The position numbers were made by a program, and so were the translations under genes. This document shows positions 6,410 to 8,669 of a stretch of 8,669 nt of DNA, piece after piece. Position 1 is the stretch's first letter; every line of letters begins with the position of its first letter. The notes beneath the pieces were generated by a model. It searched no databases. It worked only from the letters and a program-made list of their open reading frames with translations, and was not told the origin of the DNA. Source of the DNA: Hyphomicrobiaceae bacterium (GTDB lineage: Bacteria; Pseudomonadota; Alphaproteobacteria; Rhizobiales; HXMU1428-3); contig JANQQH010000469.1 of the NCBI GenBank assembly GCA_028285025.1, forward strand, positions 1-8,669, written 5' to 3'.

Positions 6410-7362
6410 TGCGCCAAATCTTCTCCCATCACATCTGCAATGCCAAGCCGCTTAATCTCCCATTCAAGCCGCACACCACTGCTCTCAAACACTCTCTTGC
6501 GCACCGTCTCTCCAAGCCGCTCAATATCAGTGCCTGTCGCCTCACCCTCATTGATTAAAAAATTACAATGCTTACGCGAAACCCGTGCACCGCCGATTGC
6601 CAAGCCACGGCACCCAGCCTCATCAATCAATTTCCAAGAACTGGCCCCGGGTGGATTTTTAAATGTGCTACCCCCAGTGCGCTCTTTAACCGGCTGCTTT
6701 TCTTCCCTGTAATCCACCACTTCCTTGTTAGCAGCCTCAATCTCATCAGGAGCACCCGGCTTGCCTTGAAAAACCGCACTTGTAAACACAAAATTATACG
6801 GCAAATCACAATGCCGATAAGAATGGCCCATATCTTTGGCGCTAAAGGTATGAATATTGCCCTGATAATCAACCGCCCGCGCTTCGACCAGAAAATCACA
6901 AGTTTCGCCTCCATGGGCACCTGCATTCATCCGCAACGCCCCCCCAATAGAGCCAGGAATACCGCGATAAAAACTAAGGCCAGCAATGCCGTGTTCAGCA
7001 GCGGCACGCGCCAGTTTCATATCAGGCACAGCTGTTCCAACACGTATTTTATGTCCCTCAAGCGGCTCAATCTGATTAAATCCGCGCCCTAAGCGAATAA
7101 CTATGCCCGGGATCCCACCATCTCTCACCAACAAATTGGACCCCAACCCAATCACAGTAATCGGCAACGCTTCAGGCAAATCAACCGGTCTATTTTTGAA
7201 GAAATAAGCAAGATCAGCTTCATCTTGTGGGGTAAATAACAGTTGCGCAGGGCCACCAACACGAAACCAGGTGATGTCAGACATCAAAGCATTGACCTTT
7301 AATCGCCCACGCAACTCTGGCAAAGCTTGTGCAAAAGCCTGCCCGTAATCTTCAAACCCCAT
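6406..7362 (-). CDS. murB: UDP-N-acetylenolpyruvoylglucosamine reductase MurB
   Basis: MurB is a cytoplasmic FAD enzyme that uses NADPH to reduce UDP-GlcNAc-enolpyruvate to UDP-MurNAc. With the chosen start the product has 318 residues. Motifs in order are WFRVGGPAQLLF (32-43) and the FAD-binding GLGSNLLVRDGGIPG (72-86), then FYRGIPGSIGGALRMNAGAHG (131-151). GGSTFKNPPG (230-239) carries the serine that protonates the intermediate, and LEWEIKRLG near 299-307 supplies the C-terminal glutamate region. The short form and the GGSTFKNP motif fit the type II subgroup. ATG at 7362 is preferred because GGTGGA lies seven bases upstream. A GTG at 7374, four codons earlier and itself part of that sequence, has no good site. 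The stop overlaps the ddl start by four bases. The 108-base gap to murC shows no clear promoter. Confidence 0.96.
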   Translation of the reverse strand: MGFEDYGQAFAQALPELRGRLKVNALMSDITWFRVGGPAQLLFTPQDEADLAYFFKNRPVDLPEALPITVIGLGSNLLVRDGGIPGIVIRLGRGFNQIEPLEGHKIRVGTAVPDMKLARAAAEHGIAGLSFYRGIPGSIGGALRMNAGAHGGETCDFLVEARAVDYQGNIHTFSAKDMGHSYRHCDLPYNFVFTSAVFQGKPGAPDEIEAANKEVVDYREEKQPVKERTGGSTFKNPPGASSWKLIDEAGCRGLAIGGARVSRKHCNFLINEGEATGTDIERLGETVRKRVFESSGVRLEWEIKRLGIADVMGEDLAQ

Positions 7363-7369
7363 ACCTAAA

Positions 7370-7375
7370 TCCACC
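7370..7375 (-). promoter_or_regulatory. Shine-Dalgarno deciding the murB ATG start
   Basis: The minus strand reads AAGGTGGA (7377-7370) with seven bases to the ATG at 7362-7360. The alternative GTG start (7374-7372) lies within this sequence and is preceded only by AAATAAAG, so ATG is more likely. Confidence 0.5.
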
Positions 7376-7470
7376 TTTATTTGATCTTTCTAAAAAGACA
7401 ACAGTTAAAACTAACCATTTTAAGGAAACAAAACGTTTACAGGCACACGTCCGAGAAAAATTCGATAAAA

Positions 7471-8669
7471 TTATGCTGCCACTTGTCGCAAAGCCCCTGG
7501 CAATTGGTTCATCCATTGAGAAATACTGCCAGCGCCCAAACCAATCACCAAATCACCCGGCCCTGCCAATTTGCGAATAAGAGGCACCAAGTCCTCAGCA
7601 GTTTCAATATAATGCAAATCTTTGCCAAGAGCGACGATACCAGCCCCTAACGATCGATGGTCAAACCCTTCAAGAGGCTGCTCACCAGCAGCAAAAACAG
7701 GTGCCATAATCACAATATCAGCCGGCTCAAAACAGGTTTTAAACTCTTCAAAATGGCACTGCAACCGTGAATAACGATGCGGCTGCATAATCGCAATCAC
7801 CTTGCCCTTTGCGCTTCTTTTAGCCGCTTCTAGTACAGCAGCAATCTCAACCGGGTGATGGGCATAATCATCATAAAACGCCACATCCCCTAAAGACCCC
7901 ACAAGGCTAAAGCGTCGTTTCACCCCGCCAAATTGCGCCAAGCCCTGTTTAATGGCATCCCTGTCAACGCCAATTTCATGAGCAACCGCAATAGCAGCCA
8001 GGGCATTCAAAGCATTATAAAGCCCCGGCATTGGCAACTGAAAACCTGGCAACTCTCGCGCCCCACCGCGCATGGCATCTGAAAAATGCACATCAAATGT
8101 CACGTGCCCTGCCCCTGGTTGGCAATTGACCAACCTGACATCACAAGCCTCATCTTGCCCATATGTCAGCAATCGCTTACAAGACAGCTTGGAGGAAGAC
8201 CGCACATCCTCAACAAGCTCTTTGACCACCGGATGGTCAATGCCGGCCAAAGCAAAGCCATAAAACGGGATTTGAGAAATAAATTGCGCAAACGCCCGCT
8301 TGACCCCATCAAAATCGCCATAATGCTCCATATGTTCAGGGTCAATATTGGTAATCACCCCAATCTGGCTAGGCAATTTTAAAAAACTACCATCAGATTC
8401 ATCAGCCTCAGCCACCAACCATTCGCCTTGGCCCACACGTGCGTTCGAACCAAAAGCCTCAATAATCCCACCATTAATCACCGTTGGATCAACACCGCCT
8501 GCATGGAGAACACTGGCCAACAGCGAGGTTGTCGTGGTTTTGCCATGAGTGCCAGCAATGGCAATTGAAGCTTTCAAACGCATCAGCTCAGCCAACATCT
8601 CAGCGCGCAGTACGATTGGAATACCAGCGGCCCGTGCAGCCACCAATTCAGGGTTATCATGCGAAATAG
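7471..8669 (-). CDS. murC: UDP-N-acetylmuramate--L-alanine ligase MurC, 5' end outside the window
   Basis: MurC is the ATP-dependent cytoplasmic ligase that adds L-alanine to UDP-MurNAc, the first step of the stem peptide. About 398 codons are visible. The frame stays open to the right edge and reads ISHDNPELVAARAAGIP there, a typical MurC segment, so the real start and roughly 70 N-terminal residues (the UDP-binding Rossmann part) lie beyond the edge. Seen motifs, numbered from the TTG at 8646, are the ATP loop AGTHGKTTTTS (31-41), the catalytic EADESDGSFLKL (80-91), ITNIDPEHMEHYG (98-110), GLYNALNALAAIAVA (208-222) and YDDYAHHPVEI (258-268), then the C-terminal ADP and amino-acid domain with MQPHRYSRL (287-295). 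It ends with TAA, followed by a gap of about 100 bases before murB. Confidence 0.97.
   Translation of the reverse strand, partial: ISHDNPELVAARAAGIPIVLRAEMLAELMRLKASIAIAGTHGKTTTTSLLASVLHAGGVDPTVINGGIIEAFGSNARVGQGEWLVAEADESDGSFLKLPSQIGVITNIDPEHMEHYGDFDGVKRAFAQFISQIPFYGFALAGIDHPVVKELVEDVRSSSKLSCKRLLTYGQDEACDVRLVNCQPGAGHVTFDVHFSDAMRGGARELPGFQLPMPGLYNALNALAAIAVAHEIGVDRDAIKQGLAQFGGVKRRFSLVGSLGDVAFYDDYAHHPVEIAAVLEAAKRSAKGKVIAIMQPHRYSRLQCHFEEFKTCFEPADIVIMAPVFAAGEQPLEGFDHRSLGAGIVALGKDLHYIETAEDLVPLIRKLAGPGDLVIGLGAGSISQWMNQLPGALRQVAA

Noticed and set aside
6568..7092. A 174-codon plus-strand frame opposite murB
   Set aside because: MurB motifs run through the whole minus-strand frame. The opposite frame shows no domain and no convincing start signal.
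7400..7425. CtrA-like binding site in the murC-murB gap
   Set aside because: TTAA half-sites and a TAACCAT are present, but the spacing is 5 or 11 bases, not the 7 of the TTAA-N7-TTAA consensus.
8644..8646. TTG at 8646 as the start of murC
   Set aside because: The frame stays open upstream to the window edge and encodes conserved MurC sequence there, so the gene is truncated rather than starting here.
1..8669. A new defence, toxin or secondary metabolism system
   Set aside because: All six genes match well-known division and wall-synthesis families with intact motifs. No unassigned gene remains to support a new system.

Overview
This window is the distal half of a division and cell wall (dcw) cluster from an alphaproteobacterium. 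All six genes lie on the minus strand. In transcription order (right to left) they are murC (5' end cut by the window edge), murB, ddl, ftsQ, ftsA and ftsZ. The gene order, the long disordered linker and Pro-Pro-Phe-Leu tail of FtsZ, and two families of short palindromic repeats typical of Hyphomicrobiales (Rhizobiales) genomes point to that order or a close relative. Base composition looks moderate in the genes and very AT-rich in the left 650 bases. I cannot name a genus.

Right part (about 4539-8669): murC, murB and ddl encode cytoplasmic steps of peptidoglycan precursor synthesis: L-Ala addition to UDP-MurNAc, reduction of UDP-GlcNAc-enolpyruvate to UDP-MurNAc, and D-Ala-D-Ala ligation. 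ftsQ encodes a bitopic divisome protein. murB and ddl share a 4-base ATGA overlap, and ftsQ starts inside the 3' end of ddl, so these are probably translated from one message. A gap of about 100 bases separates murC from murB.

Middle part (2747-4538): ftsA encodes the actin-like membrane anchor of the Z-ring. It is flanked by two unusually roomy gaps of about 240-250 bases. The ftsQ-ftsA gap holds an imperfect palindrome followed by a T run, which looks like a terminator or attenuator, and a second small hairpin. The ftsA-ftsZ gap holds a RIME-like element with two 27-base direct repeats 60 bases apart. The leaders of ftsA and ftsZ share the same 10-base Shine-Dalgarno segment.

Left part (1-835): ftsZ encodes the tubulin-like division GTPase. 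Its TAG stop codon lies inside the right-hand CTAG of a small non-autonomous transposable element (651-839) with 38-base terminal inverted repeats. Beyond it, 1-650 is AT-rich and holds no gene I can support. The lpxC gene that usually follows ftsZ in this group is not seen.

I found no new enzyme system. The genes are conserved core functions. The noteworthy content lies between them: the insertion at the ftsZ stop codon, repeats filling the gaps on both sides of ftsA, and weak non-ATG starts for ftsQ and ftsA.
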